From: Geobacillus stearothermophilus ATCC 12980
GTDB taxonomy: Bacteria; Bacillota; Bacilli; Bacillales; Anoxybacillaceae
Length of the DNA stretch: 64,000 bases
Assembly: GCF_030369615.1 (NCBI RefSeq)
Contig: NZ_CP128494.1
Coordinates: 2,623,501-2,687,500, forward strand
Direction: 5' to 3'
Both the position numbers and the translations under genes were made by a program. The notes beneath the pieces were generated by a model. It did no database searches. It saw only the letters and a list, made by a program, of their open reading frames with translations, and was not told the DNA's origin. The stretch's first letter is position 1, and the number at the start of each line of letters is the position of its first letter. Of the stretch, positions 1 through 7,949 are shown in pieces.

Positions 1-89
1 ATTTTTTCCACGAACGACGGGCTGTAGCCCATGCCGCGAAACCCGTGCACACAAAGCAAATGGTGGCCGCGCAGACGCAACGGCTTCAT
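1..89 (-). CDS. DUF1284 family protein, N-terminal part only
   Basis: Reading leftward from the ATG at 89, the first 29 codons give MKPLRLRGHHLLCVHGF followed by RGMGYSP and then FVEK, which is the characteristic start of DUF1284 proteins (small cysteine-containing proteins, proposed Fe-S binders). A purine-rich ribosome site (GGAGAGAGGAG) lies directly upstream. The gene runs off the left edge of the window, so its length and remaining cysteines cannot be judged. The family assignment is from recall of the family start; the biochemical role is unknown. Confidence 0.72.
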   Translation of the reverse strand, partial: MKPLRLRGHHLLCVHGFRGMGYSPSFVEK

Positions 90-307
90 GCTCCTCTCTC
101 CTTTCCTTCGTCTCGTTCGAGCATATGACAGGCGCGTGAAAATATGCCTGTCGCGCCGTTCTTTCATCTCTAAAATCATCATACGCCAACTGGTCCCTAG
201 CAGCAATCATGTATTTGACCGGCGCCTTTCCAACTTCTTTTTCATTCAAGGATGGGGAGCAACATGGTACAATGAAAGCGGCAACTTCGCAACGAAAGGA
301 ATGGCGA

Positions 308-871
308 ATGATGACGAAAGACGAAGCGGCACGTTGTCTTTCCGTTTTGCTTCACGAACTGACCAAACCATGGCGAAAAGAAAAAATCCATTCCGATGTG
401 CTCGAAATCATTATGAAACTGCGCATCCAGGCAGCGGATGACGAACGCTATATGAATAATTTGCTCAGCAACATCGCCTTCGCCGGCGAATCGGCGCATG
501 CGTTAAAGCAAATTTGGAGCTACATGCTGCGTGAGCAAACGTTTCTATCGCCACAGACGATCGAGGCGATGCTCACGGACGCCCAGCAAGCGATCCGGCG
601 CCGGCTGCCGGAGCTGACCGCCCGCTATGAGCGTCCGTTTTTGTCCATCGATGACCCGCTCGAGCGGAAACGCCAGCTTGAGCGCTCCTACGGTGCGCTT
701 CTTTTGTTCAACCGGATCGCCACCGACTTTTTGCTTGAGTTCGTCCGCGAAGAAAACGAAACGGCAGCGAGCGTCTTTTTCGCCGCCGACCCGAACGAGG
801 CGATCGAAGTGTTCCATCATCTTTGCAGCGTCTACGCGAGCCGCTGGCTGGAAGGCCTGGAAGTCGATTGA
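308..871 (+). CDS. uncharacterised alpha-helical protein
   Basis: An open frame of 187 codons from the ATG at 308 (a second ATG follows at 311); AAAGGA upstream supports this start over the in-frame ATGs at 209 and 272. The product is charged and helical, without signal peptide, membrane segment or recognised motif. Its TGA stop overlaps the ATG of the following aldehyde dehydrogenase fragment (TGATG). Because that neighbour has lost its front half, the 3' end of this gene lies at a deletion junction and its C-terminus may not be native. I do not recognise the family. Confidence 0.6.
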   Translation: MMTKDEAARCLSVLLHELTKPWRKEKIHSDVLEIIMKLRIQAADDERYMNNLLSNIAFAGESAHALKQIWSYMLREQTFLSPQTIEAMLTDAQQAIRRRLPELTARYERPFLSIDDPLERKRQLERSYGALLLFNRIATDFLLEFVREENETAASVFFAADPNEAIEVFHHLCSVYASRWLEGLEVD

Positions 872-1566
872 TGGACAAAGACGATGACTTTCTTGATAAA
901 GCGCTTGAAGGCTTCACGATGTTCGCTCTAAACCAAGGCGAAGTGTGCACATGCCCGTCGCGCGCCCTCATCCATGAGTCGATTTACGACGCCTTTATGG
1001 AACGGGCGCTTGAACGCGTCAAGCAAATCAAGCAAGGCAATCCGCTCGATACGGAAACGATGATCGGCGCCCAAGCCTCCTCCGAACAGCTCGAGAAAAT
1101 TTTGTCATACATCGACATCGGCAAACAGGAAGGCGCCGAACTTTTGATCGGCGGCGAGCGGAACATGCTGGAAGGGGAACTCGCCGACGGATACTATGTC
1201 AAGCCGACGATTTTCAAAGGACATCACAAAATGCGCATCTTCCAAGAAGAAATTTTCGGCCCGGTGCTCGCGGTCACGACGTTTAAAGATCATGACGAAG
1301 CGCTTTCGATCGCCAATGAGACGCTGTACGGCCTTGGCGCCGACGTCTGGACGCGCGACATCAACACCGCGTACCGCTTCGGCCGCGGCATCCAGGCCGG
1401 CCGCGTGTGGACGAACTGCTATCACATTTATCCGGCCCATGCGGCATTTGGCGGCTACAAGATGTCCGGCATCGGCCGCGAAACGCACAAAATGATGCTC
1501 GACCATTACCAACAAACGAAAAACTTGCTCGTCAGCTATTCGCCGAAAAAACTTGGCTTGTTCTGA
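871..1566 (+). pseudogene. aldehyde dehydrogenase, C-terminal half only
   Basis: The 231 residues match the second half of NAD-dependent aldehyde dehydrogenases of about 500 residues. The catalytic cysteine region ([11 protein letters not shown]), the EEIFGPVL segment and the conserved [12 protein letters not shown] near the end are all present. The nucleotide-binding half and the LELGGK glutamate motif are absent, and the sequence starts abruptly at MDKDDDF next to an unrelated gene, so the 5' half was deleted. The fragment cannot be an active dehydrogenase. A DUF779 gene follows, the usual partner of this aldehyde dehydrogenase type, which fixes the identity of the original operon. Confidence 0.88.
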
Positions 1567-1751
1567 CATTGGTCCACCTGCTCTTCCACAGCATTTTGCC
1601 CACTGTTGCATCCATTGCCGCCAAAACCACGCAAACGCCTTTTGATGATGGAATGGAAAACAACGCAGCAACCATTCCATTCGACGAATCCAGCGCAGCT
1701 GCGCCAGGCCGGCGCCTGTCTTTGACCGTGATGCAAAAGGAGGTGCATCCG

Positions 1752-2112
1752 ATGCCTCATTGAACCGAAAGTCATCGCCACCGAAGCGGCGTTAAAATTG
1801 ATTGAAAAATTAAAGGCGAAATACGGCCCACTTATGTTCCATCAATCCGGCGGCTGCTGCGACGGCAGCTCGCCGATGTGCTACCCGCTCGGTGAGTTGA
1901 TCGTCGGCGATTCCGACGTGTTGCTTGGCGAAATCGGCGGCTGCCCGTTTTACATCGCCAAGGCGCAATACGAATATTGGAAGCATACACAGCTCATCAT
2001 TGACGTCGTTCCCGGGCGCGGCGGCATGTTTTCGCTCGAAGGCCCGGAAGGCGTCCGCTTTCTCACCCGCTCCCGCGTCTTCGGCCAAAGCGAGGATGCA
2101 GGTGCGCCGTAA
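1752..2112 (+). pseudogene. DUF779 protein, frameshifted at codon 4
   Basis: From about 1762 the frame reads EPKVIATEAALKLIEKL and continues with FHQSGGCCDGSSPMCYP, the signature of DUF779, a small protein co-occurring with aldehyde dehydrogenase. An ideal ribosome site (AAAAGGAGG) serves the ATG at 1752, but that frame reads Met-Pro-His-stop; removing one base would give ATG CTC ATT GAA and join the conserved frame. The gene is therefore either broken by a one-base insertion or mis-sequenced. A TTG at 1798 or the ATT at 1759 would be poor alternative starts. Together with the truncated dehydrogenase upstream it suggests a decaying operon. Confidence 0.75.
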
Positions 2113-2257
2113 GCCGCCCATTGCGGGATGCCGCTGTGAACCCGCCATGTGCGATGCATGAATCGCTTGGCCAATGAAAAGCACGGAGCTCGACCGCTCC
2201 CCTTCGCCCCCGTTCCCAGATGCTTTATCCCCTTCGGAGCGGTTTGTTCGTCGCAAC

Positions 2258-2310
2258 AAAAAAATGGCGGTCCGCCACCTGACCAAATGAGGCGCGGTCC
2301 GCCATGTCCT
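2258..2310 (-). terminator. rho-independent terminator of the MFS gene, separated by an IS
   Basis: Near-perfect stem ATGGCGG.CCGC / GCGG.CCGCCAT (one mismatch) whose leftward transcript ends in seven U. Removing the IS at 2320-3653 places this hairpin a few bases after the stop codon of the MFS gene at 3650-5257, so it was that gene's terminator. Confidence 0.8.
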
Positions 2311-2436
2311 TTTCTTTACAGACCTGCGAGCGAGAAAGCCCACTCCTTGAGGAGTGGGATGAAAGCGAGCCGTTTTCTTATATTGAATGATGATGAAAAA
2401 AACGGTATCATGTAATCGTCGCAAGAAGGTGAATCC

Positions 2437-3492
2437 ATGCCGACCATCACACTAAGGCTGGAACTGCACAACCCAACGAAAGTCAAACAGGACATGTATG
2501 AACGGATGACAGAAGTGAATACCGCGTTTGCGAATTGGCTGTTGGATCATCCCGAGCTGAATCAAGCGACGAGCAAAATTTTTAAAGCGTTTTCGTCGCA
2601 GCGGTTTCCTTCCGCCGTCGTGAATCAAACGATTCGAGAAGTGAAGTCCCAAAAGAAAAACCAGAAAACAAAGAAGTTTCGAACATTCTGGTGTTGCTTT
2701 AACAACCAAAACGTAAAGGTGGAAAAGAAAGGAGCGTTCTACACGGTTTCCTTCCCCACACTGGAGAAGCGAATTGGCGTGCCGGTCGTCACGCGCCCCT
2801 ATCAAGAAGCATGGCTGAATCGGCTGCTTAACGGAACTGCTAAACAAGGGGCAGCCAAGCTCTACAAAAAGAGAAAGAAATGGTACTTGGCGATCGCGAT
2901 CACCTTTGAAGTCAAGCCGCGGCACGAAACAAAGGTGATGGGCGTTGACGTTGGGCTTCGCTATATCGCTGTGGCCAGCGTGGGAACGAAATCACTGTTT
3001 TTCAAAGGGAACCAATGCGCCTTTGTACGCCGACGATATGCGGCTTTGCGGCGAAGGTTGGGCAAAGCGAAGAAGCTCCATATGATTCGCAAAATCGGCC
3101 GCAAAGAGTCCCGCTGGATGAAGGATCAAAATCACAAAATCAGCCGTCAAATCGTGAATTTTGCGCTCGCCAACGGTGTTGGCGTGATTCGAATGGAAGC
3201 GTTGACGGGGATTCGCAAGCGGGCAACATCGGCCAAAGAAGTGGGGCGAAGCCTTCATGCTTGGGCGTTTCATCAACTGCAAACGATGATTGCCTATAAG
3301 GCGGAAATGGCGGGCATTCGCGTTGAGTGGGTGAATCCAACCTACACGAGCCAAACGTGTAAATGTGGTTATCGAGAGAAAGCGAACCGAAACGGCATCC
3401 GCTTTCGATGCCAAAGGTGTGGATACACTCTCCACGCCGACTTGAATGGCGCCATCAACATCGCCAAAGCGATTTCGGGCTTCGCCGTCTAA
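2437..3492 (+). CDS. tnpB: RNA-guided endonuclease TnpB (IS605 OrfB family)
   Basis: 351 residues. RuvC-like residues are Asp171 (GVDVGLRY), Glu254 (RMEALTG) and Asp335 (HADLNGA). A zinc-ribbon follows with Cys308/Cys310 and Cys325/Cys328, the first pair spaced CxC rather than CxxC. TnpB nucleases use an RNA made from the 3' end of the element to cut DNA next to the element's target motif, which favours retention of the element. The ATG follows AAGAAGGTGAATCC. All catalytic positions are present, so the protein is likely active. A truncated relative lies at 41875-42435. Confidence 0.92.
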   Translation: MPTITLRLELHNPTKVKQDMYERMTEVNTAFANWLLDHPELNQATSKIFKAFSSQRFPSAVVNQTIREVKSQKKNQKTKKFRTFWCCFNNQNVKVEKKGAFYTVSFPTLEKRIGVPVVTRPYQEAWLNRLLNGTAKQGAAKLYKKRKKWYLAIAITFEVKPRHETKVMGVDVGLRYIAVASVGTKSLFFKGNQCAFVRRRYAALRRRLGKAKKLHMIRKIGRKESRWMKDQNHKISRQIVNFALANGVGVIRMEALTGIRKRATSAKEVGRSLHAWAFHQLQTMIAYKAEMAGIRVEWVNPTYTSQTCKCGYREKANRNGIRFRCQRCGYTLHADLNGAINIAKAISGFAV

Positions 3493-3653
3493 CCTAGCGC
3501 ACTGGTCACAGGTGCGCCGCCCATGGGGGTACATCCTAACCCGATGGGATGGGGTGATGACACACCCCTGAACTTGGGCGTTGTCCGAACCAGAAATGGA
3601 TGAGGACGTGAGCGACCCAAGAATCCCACGCCTTTAGGCGTGCGGAGTGTCAA
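3493..3653 (+). ncRNA. candidate reRNA/omega RNA region of the TnpB element
   Basis: The 160 bases after the tnpB stop are strongly conserved in the deleted copy at 41825-41990 and partly at 33113-33185, including a CGAACGACCCAAGAATCCCAC-like block and the terminal hairpin. In this family the guide RNA spans the tnpB 3' end and right end, with the guide taken from the flank. Here the guide would begin TCAGCCTCTTTTGCC, the end of the neighbouring MFS gene. Position and conservation support this; no structure calculation was made. Confidence 0.5.
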
Positions 3654-5257
3654 TCAGCCTCTTTTGCCTGCTTCATCGCCTCTGCCCGATCAGACAAGAC
3701 AATCCGTTTCAAACCGAACACGAAAAGCAAGCCGACCGCGATAAACGCGAGCCCGAACCAAAAGACGGCTTGCAGGGAATCGACAAGCGATTGCTTCAGC
3801 ACCGGCACGAACATGTCCCGAAGCGGCGCTGGAATTTTCGCCATCGCTTCCGGACTGAGCAAGACAGAATACAAGCCTTGCGGGTCGGTATGGATCATAT
3901 CGGCAAAGCGGTCGACAAGCCCTTTCGCCTGCGCCGGCAGCGCTTCGAGCTTTGGCATGAGCCGCTCGTCAAGCAAGGCTCTCGACCGGTGGTTCATGAT
4001 GGCGCCAAGCACCGTCATCCCAAACGTCCCGCCAATCGAGCGGAAAAATTGGCTTGAAGATGTCACCACACCAAGCTCCGATTTCGGAAAGCTTTCTTGC
4101 AGGGCGAGCGTCAAAATCGGCATCACGAGCCCTGTGCCAAGACCGAGAATGATCATATACATCGTCGCCGTCCATTTCGACGTCTCGACATCCATCGTGC
4201 CAAGCAGCCCGAATGCGGACGCCATAACGGCCATGCCGATGATCAGCTGCGGCTTCACCCCGATCCGGTATACCAGTCGACCGCCAAGGACGCTGCCGAT
4301 GATCATCGTGATCATCATCGGCGTCATAATCGTTCCGGATTGGGTGGCGCTCACACCGACAATGCCTTGCATAAAAAACGGCACAAACATAATCGCGCCG
4401 AACATACCGACGCTCATAAAAAAGCCGATGCCATTGAGCAGCGTAAACGTCCGGTTGCGGAAGAGCCAAAGCGGAATGATCGGCTCCTCCGCCCGTTTTT
4501 CCGCCCAAACAAACAAAGCGAAAAAGACAACCGCGGCCGCAAATAACGAAACGATTTGCCACGACCCCCACGGATATCGGTCGCCGCCAAACGTCAACCC
4601 CAACAACAAGCTGACGACGCCCGCCGTCAACGTCGCCATCCCGGCGATGTCAAATTTCACCGGCCCTTCGGCTTTATATTTGCTTAACCCCATCGCAATC
4701 AGCACCGTGGCGAGAATGCCGACCGGCAAGTTGATGTAAAACACCCAGCGCCAGTTCAAATGGTCGACGATAAAGCCGCCGATTTGCGGGCCGAGCACTG
4801 AAGCGAGACCGTACAAACCGCCGAACACCCCTTGCCATTTCGCCCGCTCCTTGCCGGTAAACACGTCACCGATGACAATCATCGCCATCGGCATCATAAT
4901 CCCGCCGCCCAGTCCTTGAATGCCGCGGTAAACGATGAGCTCGGTCATATCGTTCGCCATGCCGCAAAGCGCTGAACCAACCATAAAAATGACCAACCCG
5001 CTCACATAGACAATCCGACGGCCCAATAAGTCGGCGAGCTTGCCGGCGATCGGCACGACCGTCGTCGACGTCAACATATACGCTGTCGTCAGCCACGTCA
5101 TAATCCCCAATCCGTGAAGCTCCCCGACGATGCGCGGCATCGCCGTGCCGACGATCGTCCCATCTAATGCCGCAAACAGCATAGCAATGATCAGCCCGGT
5201 AATGAGCAACGGGCGATGACGAATGGTGCTCGTCGGCACTTCTATCGCTTTTTCCAT
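3650..5257 (-). CDS. MFS multidrug efflux permease, DHA2 (EmrB/QacA) type
   Basis: About 535 residues with 14 predicted membrane segments. Motif A-like GKLADLLGRR follows TM2, and motif C-like GLASVLGPQIGG lies in TM5, typical of drug:H+ antiporters. The start at 5257 (MEKAIEV) has GGGAGAGAG upstream and overlaps the tetR stop by 16 bases, so the pair is translated from one transcript. The last codon and the stop (GAT TGA) are partly supplied by the IS right end; before insertion the gene ended GAG TAA, so only one residue changed. Substrates cannot be read from sequence. The TetR neighbour is the likely regulator. Confidence 0.9.
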   Translation of the reverse strand: MEKAIEVPTSTIRHRPLLITGLIIAMLFAALDGTIVGTAMPRIVGELHGLGIMTWLTTAYMLTSTTVVPIAGKLADLLGRRIVYVSGLVIFMVGSALCGMANDMTELIVYRGIQGLGGGIMMPMAMIVIGDVFTGKERAKWQGVFGGLYGLASVLGPQIGGFIVDHLNWRWVFYINLPVGILATVLIAMGLSKYKAEGPVKFDIAGMATLTAGVVSLLLGLTFGGDRYPWGSWQIVSLFAAAVVFFALFVWAEKRAEEPIIPLWLFRNRTFTLLNGIGFFMSVGMFGAIMFVPFFMQGIVGVSATQSGTIMTPMMITMIIGSVLGGRLVYRIGVKPQLIIGMAVMASAFGLLGTMDVETSKWTATMYMIILGLGTGLVMPILTLALQESFPKSELGVVTSSSQFFRSIGGTFGMTVLGAIMNHRSRALLDERLMPKLEALPAQAKGLVDRFADMIHTDPQGLYSVLLSPEAMAKIPAPLRDMFVPVLKQSLVDSLQAVFWFGLAFIAVGLLFVFGLKRIVLSDRAEAMKQAKEAD

Positions 5258-6165
5258 ACTTCTCTCTCCCATCCGTTTTGTCGTTGGTATTCATCCATTT
5301 CTTTGACCAATGCATCCAAAGCCGGTGCCAGTTGAGGCGTTTGTTGATGACGCAAATACAACAGCAGCGCTTCGACGATATAGACGCGGGGCGGCGCGTG
5401 CCGTCCAAGCAGCTCCTCCTCCAGCGCTGCTATGGCTTCGAGCACATCGCTTGCCTGCTTTGGATCGAGACCGTTGACAGCCTCCCGGACGGCGGCGAAC
5501 GCGGAAACCAGCCGCTCCCGCTGACGCTCTCGCTCCTGCTCCTCCATCTTCACCCATGGCGCAAACGACTCTTCCGTCAAAAGCGGGCGCTCATCAGCCG
5601 TGAAGCTGGCGACAATCGCATCAATGCGCCGCACAAGAAAACGAGCTGCCTCGTCCGCATCAAACGCCTCCTCGCGAAAAAAGAAGTAAAACAAATATTG
5701 CCGGATGATGCCGTTCGTCATCATGGCGACATCATACACATACGGACCAACCGCCTCGCCATAGACCTCCGTTAGGCGCGTGCAATACCATAAAAAAAGG
5801 CGCCCATGCTGGCGAAACATATACCGCTCCACTTCCGGATTGACTTTCGGCAATTGTTCCGACATGATCATGCGCAAAAAGTCTTTGTACTCGCGAATGT
5901 GAGAAAAATGGGCCGCCAACTGGCGGACAAACCGCTCCTTTTCCGGGCCATCCCCGCCGGATGCCGTGAAATCTGCGACCATTTTTTCGCTGTAATAGCG
6001 AAGCACTTCAAGCAACAATTCCTCCTTCGAGGCGAAATGATGGTAAAACGCCCCTTTGGAAATGCCCCACGCCTCGACCAAATCTTGAATCGAGGTGGCA
6101 TGATACCCTTTTTCCGCAAACAGTTTCATCGCGGTTTCAATAAAGCGAACGCGCCGTTCATCCAT
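5242..6165 (-). CDS. TetR/AcrR family repressor of the efflux operon
   Basis: 307 residues. The N-terminal helix-turn-helix is canonical (FIETAMKLFAEKGYHATSIQDL, then GISKGAFYHHFASKEEL). The C-terminal ligand domain is longer than the usual 190-210 residue family size. The ATG at 6165 overlaps the stop of a small upstream ORF and AAAGGA lies 13 bases upstream. The gene overlaps the MFS gene and lies first in the operon, so autoregulation through the three repeated sites at 6322-6433 is likely. A hydrophobic ligand exported by the MFS partner is an inference only. Confidence 0.9.
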   Translation of the reverse strand: MDERRVRFIETAMKLFAEKGYHATSIQDLVEAWGISKGAFYHHFASKEELLLEVLRYYSEKMVADFTASGGDGPEKERFVRQLAAHFSHIREYKDFLRMIMSEQLPKVNPEVERYMFRQHGRLFLWYCTRLTEVYGEAVGPYVYDVAMMTNGIIRQYLFYFFFREEAFDADEAARFLVRRIDAIVASFTADERPLLTEESFAPWVKMEEQERERQRERLVSAFAAVREAVNGLDPKQASDVLEAIAALEEELLGRHAPPRVYIVEALLLYLRHQQTPQLAPALDALVKEMDEYQRQNGWEREVWKKR

Positions 6166-6298
6166 GGCAACGACTCATTCCTTTCCCATTCGCCCTCATC
6201 CATTGCCGGTACGACGGCAACACCGCGCGCGGTTTCACTAAATCGGCGCGCACACCTTGTTGTTGCAGCCATTCCACCAACCGTCGAGCATGGATCAT
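6158..6298 (-). CDS. small 46-residue ORF, leader of the tetR operon
   Basis: An ATG at 6298 with GGAGGCGAGGACA upstream opens a 46-codon frame (MIHARRLVEWLQQQG, then VKPRAVLPSYRQWM). Its stop overlaps the tetR ATG (ATGGATGA), so ribosomes would pass straight into tetR. The peptide is basic and amphipathic, with no motif I know. It lies downstream of a clear promoter and one of the operator sites. It could be a real small protein or a translational leader; conservation would decide. Confidence 0.5.
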   Translation of the reverse strand: MIHARRLVEWLQQQGVRADLVKPRAVLPSYRQWMRANGKGMSRCHG

Positions 6299-6321
6299 TG
6301 TCCTCGCCTCCATATCACTTA

Positions 6322-6335
6322 TGACTGGATGGTCA
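6322..6335. promoter_or_regulatory. putative TetR operator 1
   Basis: TGACTGGATGGTCA, a perfect TGAC-N6-GTCA palindrome just downstream of the -10 box, where a bound repressor would block transcription start. Confidence 0.55.
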
Positions 6336-6340
6336 AAATA

Positions 6341-6370
6341 ATTATAAACTAATGTTATACAGATTTGCAA
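6341..6370 (-). promoter_or_regulatory. sigma-A-type promoter of the tetR operon
   Basis: On the minus strand TTGCAA (6370-6365), an 18-base spacer and a perfect TATAAT (6346-6341). It is flanked by three copies of the putative TetR operator. Confidence 0.7.
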
Positions 6371-6387
6371 CTCAAAAATGATTTTTT

Positions 6388-6401
6388 TGACCAATAGGTC
6401 G
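6388..6401. promoter_or_regulatory. putative TetR operator 2
   Basis: TGACCAATAGGTCG, matching TGAC-N6-GTCA at seven of eight arm positions and containing the exact palindrome GACC-AATA-GGTC. It lies about 18 bases upstream of the -35 box. Confidence 0.5.
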
Positions 6402-6419
6402 ATTTTTTGCTAATTCTGT

Positions 6420-6433
6420 TGAACAATCGGTCA
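6420..6433. promoter_or_regulatory. putative TetR operator 3
   Basis: TGAACAATCGGTCA, seven of eight arm positions of the same palindrome, about 20 bases beyond operator 2. Confidence 0.45.
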
Positions 6434-6451
6434 ATATCCCTGCCTTCAAAC

Positions 6452-6494
6452 AAAAAACGGCCCCACCGCCTGATTGAAGACGGTGAACGGCCGT
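6452..6494 (-). terminator. terminator of the fructokinase gene
   Basis: On the minus strand, the stem ACGGCC..CACCGTC / GGCGGTG..GGCCGT is followed by TTTTTTG, six bases after the kinase stop codon. Confidence 0.85.
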
Positions 6495-6499
6495 CCTTG

Positions 6500-7372
6500 C
6501 TATTCGATCGCTCTCGCCGCAAGCGCCAACGCGCCTGCGATGCCGGCGTTGTCGCCAAGCCCTGGAAGGACAATATACTCATCAATCCGTCGCAAAATCG
6601 CCTCATGCTCGACATACCCGTTGAGCAGTTCCTGCACATAGCGGCGCACAAGCGGCAACACGTGCGTCTGTTTCATGACGCCTCCGCCCGTGATCACCTT
6701 TTTCGGCGATAACACGAGAATGTAGTTGGCAATCGCCTGGGCAAGATAAAAGGCCTCCAACTCCCATACTTCACGGCGGTCCGCCAATTCCGCCCCTTTT
6801 TTCCCCCAGCGCCGCTCAATCGCGGGACCAGACGCCATCCCTTCTAGACAGTCGCCGTGGTATGGACAGACGCCGGCAAACGCGTCATCCGGATGGCGGC
6901 GGACTAAGATATGCCCCATCTCCGGGTGAAGCAGCCCATGCAACAGGCGGCCCTCGACGATTGCCCCAACGCCGATACCCGTTCCGACCGTCATGTACAG
7001 GCAGCTGTCAAGCCCTCGCGCCGCCCCCCAGCGCTGTTCGCCAAGCGCCGCCGCGTTGACATCCGTGTCAAATCCGATCGGCACGGGAAAATGCTGCTTC
7101 ATCGTGCCGACAAAATCAAACTGTGCCCACGCCTGTTTCGGCGTGCTCGTAATATACCCGTACGTCGGACTGTCCGGACGCAAATCAACCGGGCCGAATG
7201 ACCCGATCCCGATCGCCTCCACGTTGTGGGGGCGGAAAAAATCGATAACGTGCGCCATCGTCTCTTCCGGCGCCGTCGTCGGAAACACCGCCCGCTCATG
7301 AATGTTCCCTTGTTCATCGCCGATGGCGCAGACAAATTTTGTGCCTCCGGCTTCAATGGCTCCCAAAATCAT
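6500..7372 (-). CDS. ROK family fructokinase
   Basis: 290 residues. The N-terminal phosphate-binding loop reads GAIEAGGTKFVCAIG. The ROK zinc site is His-x-n-CPYHGDCLEG near residues 150-180, and GTGIGVGAIVEGRLLHG and the VITGGG loop are present. Single-subunit ROK fructokinases (GmuE/YdhR type in Bacillus) phosphorylate fructose with ATP; specificity for fructose over mannose or glucose is inferred from the family. AGAAAGAGAGGCG precedes the ATG. It stands alone between the tetR operon and a deletion scar. Confidence 0.88.
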   Translation of the reverse strand: MILGAIEAGGTKFVCAIGDEQGNIHERAVFPTTAPEETMAHVIDFFRPHNVEAIGIGSFGPVDLRPDSPTYGYITSTPKQAWAQFDFVGTMKQHFPVPIGFDTDVNAAALGEQRWGAARGLDSCLYMTVGTGIGVGAIVEGRLLHGLLHPEMGHILVRRHPDDAFAGVCPYHGDCLEGMASGPAIERRWGKKGAELADRREVWELEAFYLAQAIANYILVLSPKKVITGGGVMKQTHVLPLVRRYVQELLNGYVEHEAILRRIDEYIVLPGLGDNAGIAGALALAARAIE

Positions 7373-7535
7373 ATGTACGCCTCTCTTTCTTCATCTGCAT
7401 CTTTTGTTGTATCTATTTTACTGGAAAAAGGGAGAGGATATCAATGGCAAAAAGCTGCGGATCAGCGGCTTTTTGAAACATAGGGAAATCAATTCTATTG
7501 TCCGCCGGGGTTGTTGATCTACACCGCTGATCGGC

Positions 7536-7949
7536 TCACCCCTTCACCGACCCCGCGAGCAAGCCGCGGACGAAGTATTTGCCGTGGAAAATGTACACAA
7601 GCAAAGTCGGCAGCGCGGCGAGCAAGACGCCTGCCATTTGCACGTTCCATTGGACGATTTGACTGCCGGATAAGTTTTGCAAGGCGACCATGATCGGCTG
7701 TTTGTCCGATGTCGTGATCGTCACCGCGAACAAAAACTCGTTCCAAATGTTTGTAAACTGCCAGATCGCCACGACGACAAATCCAGTGATGGACAAGGGG
7801 AGCATAATATAACGAAAAATACGGACAAACCCAGCGCCGTCGATTTTCGCTGATTCAATCATCTCATCCCCTTCGCGAATGAGCCAGCGGATGATTTCCG
7901 CTTCATGCAGCCCTTCGCCGATGTCAGGCAATTTAAATTCGTAGATCAT
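7536..7949 (-). pseudogene. chimera: lipoyl-E2 start fused to sugar-ABC permease end
   Basis: The first 30 codons (MIYEFKLPDIGEGLHEAEI, then IRWLIREGDEM) are the start of a 2-oxo acid dehydrogenase E2 lipoyl domain. From there the frame continues without a stop into IESAKIDGAGFVRIF and the last membrane segments of a MalG-type carbohydrate permease, including the EAA-like loop. The E2 lipoyl-lysine and catalytic domain and the front of the permease are missing, so a large deletion joined two distant genes in frame. AAGGGGAAGGGG precedes the ATG, so a 137-residue membrane protein could be made, but neither parent function can survive. Confidence 0.88.

Larger units (their letters stand above)
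2320..3653 (+). mobile_element. IS200/IS605-group element encoding only TnpB
   Basis: Left end: TTTAC (2315-2319), then AGACCTGCGAGCGAGAAAGCCCACTCC in two parts, with a subterminal hairpin CCCACTCC/GGAGTGGG. Right end: hairpin CCACGCC/GGCGTGC and the terminal GGAGTGTCAA. Both ends match a second copy at 41825-42467, which fixes the boundaries. No target duplication and no TnpA gene are present, as expected for an element moved by a TnpA elsewhere. Excision on paper restores GAGGCTGAGTAA, the MFS gene's original end, so the element entered 3' of TTTAC. That motif is the likely target and TAM. Confidence 0.87.
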
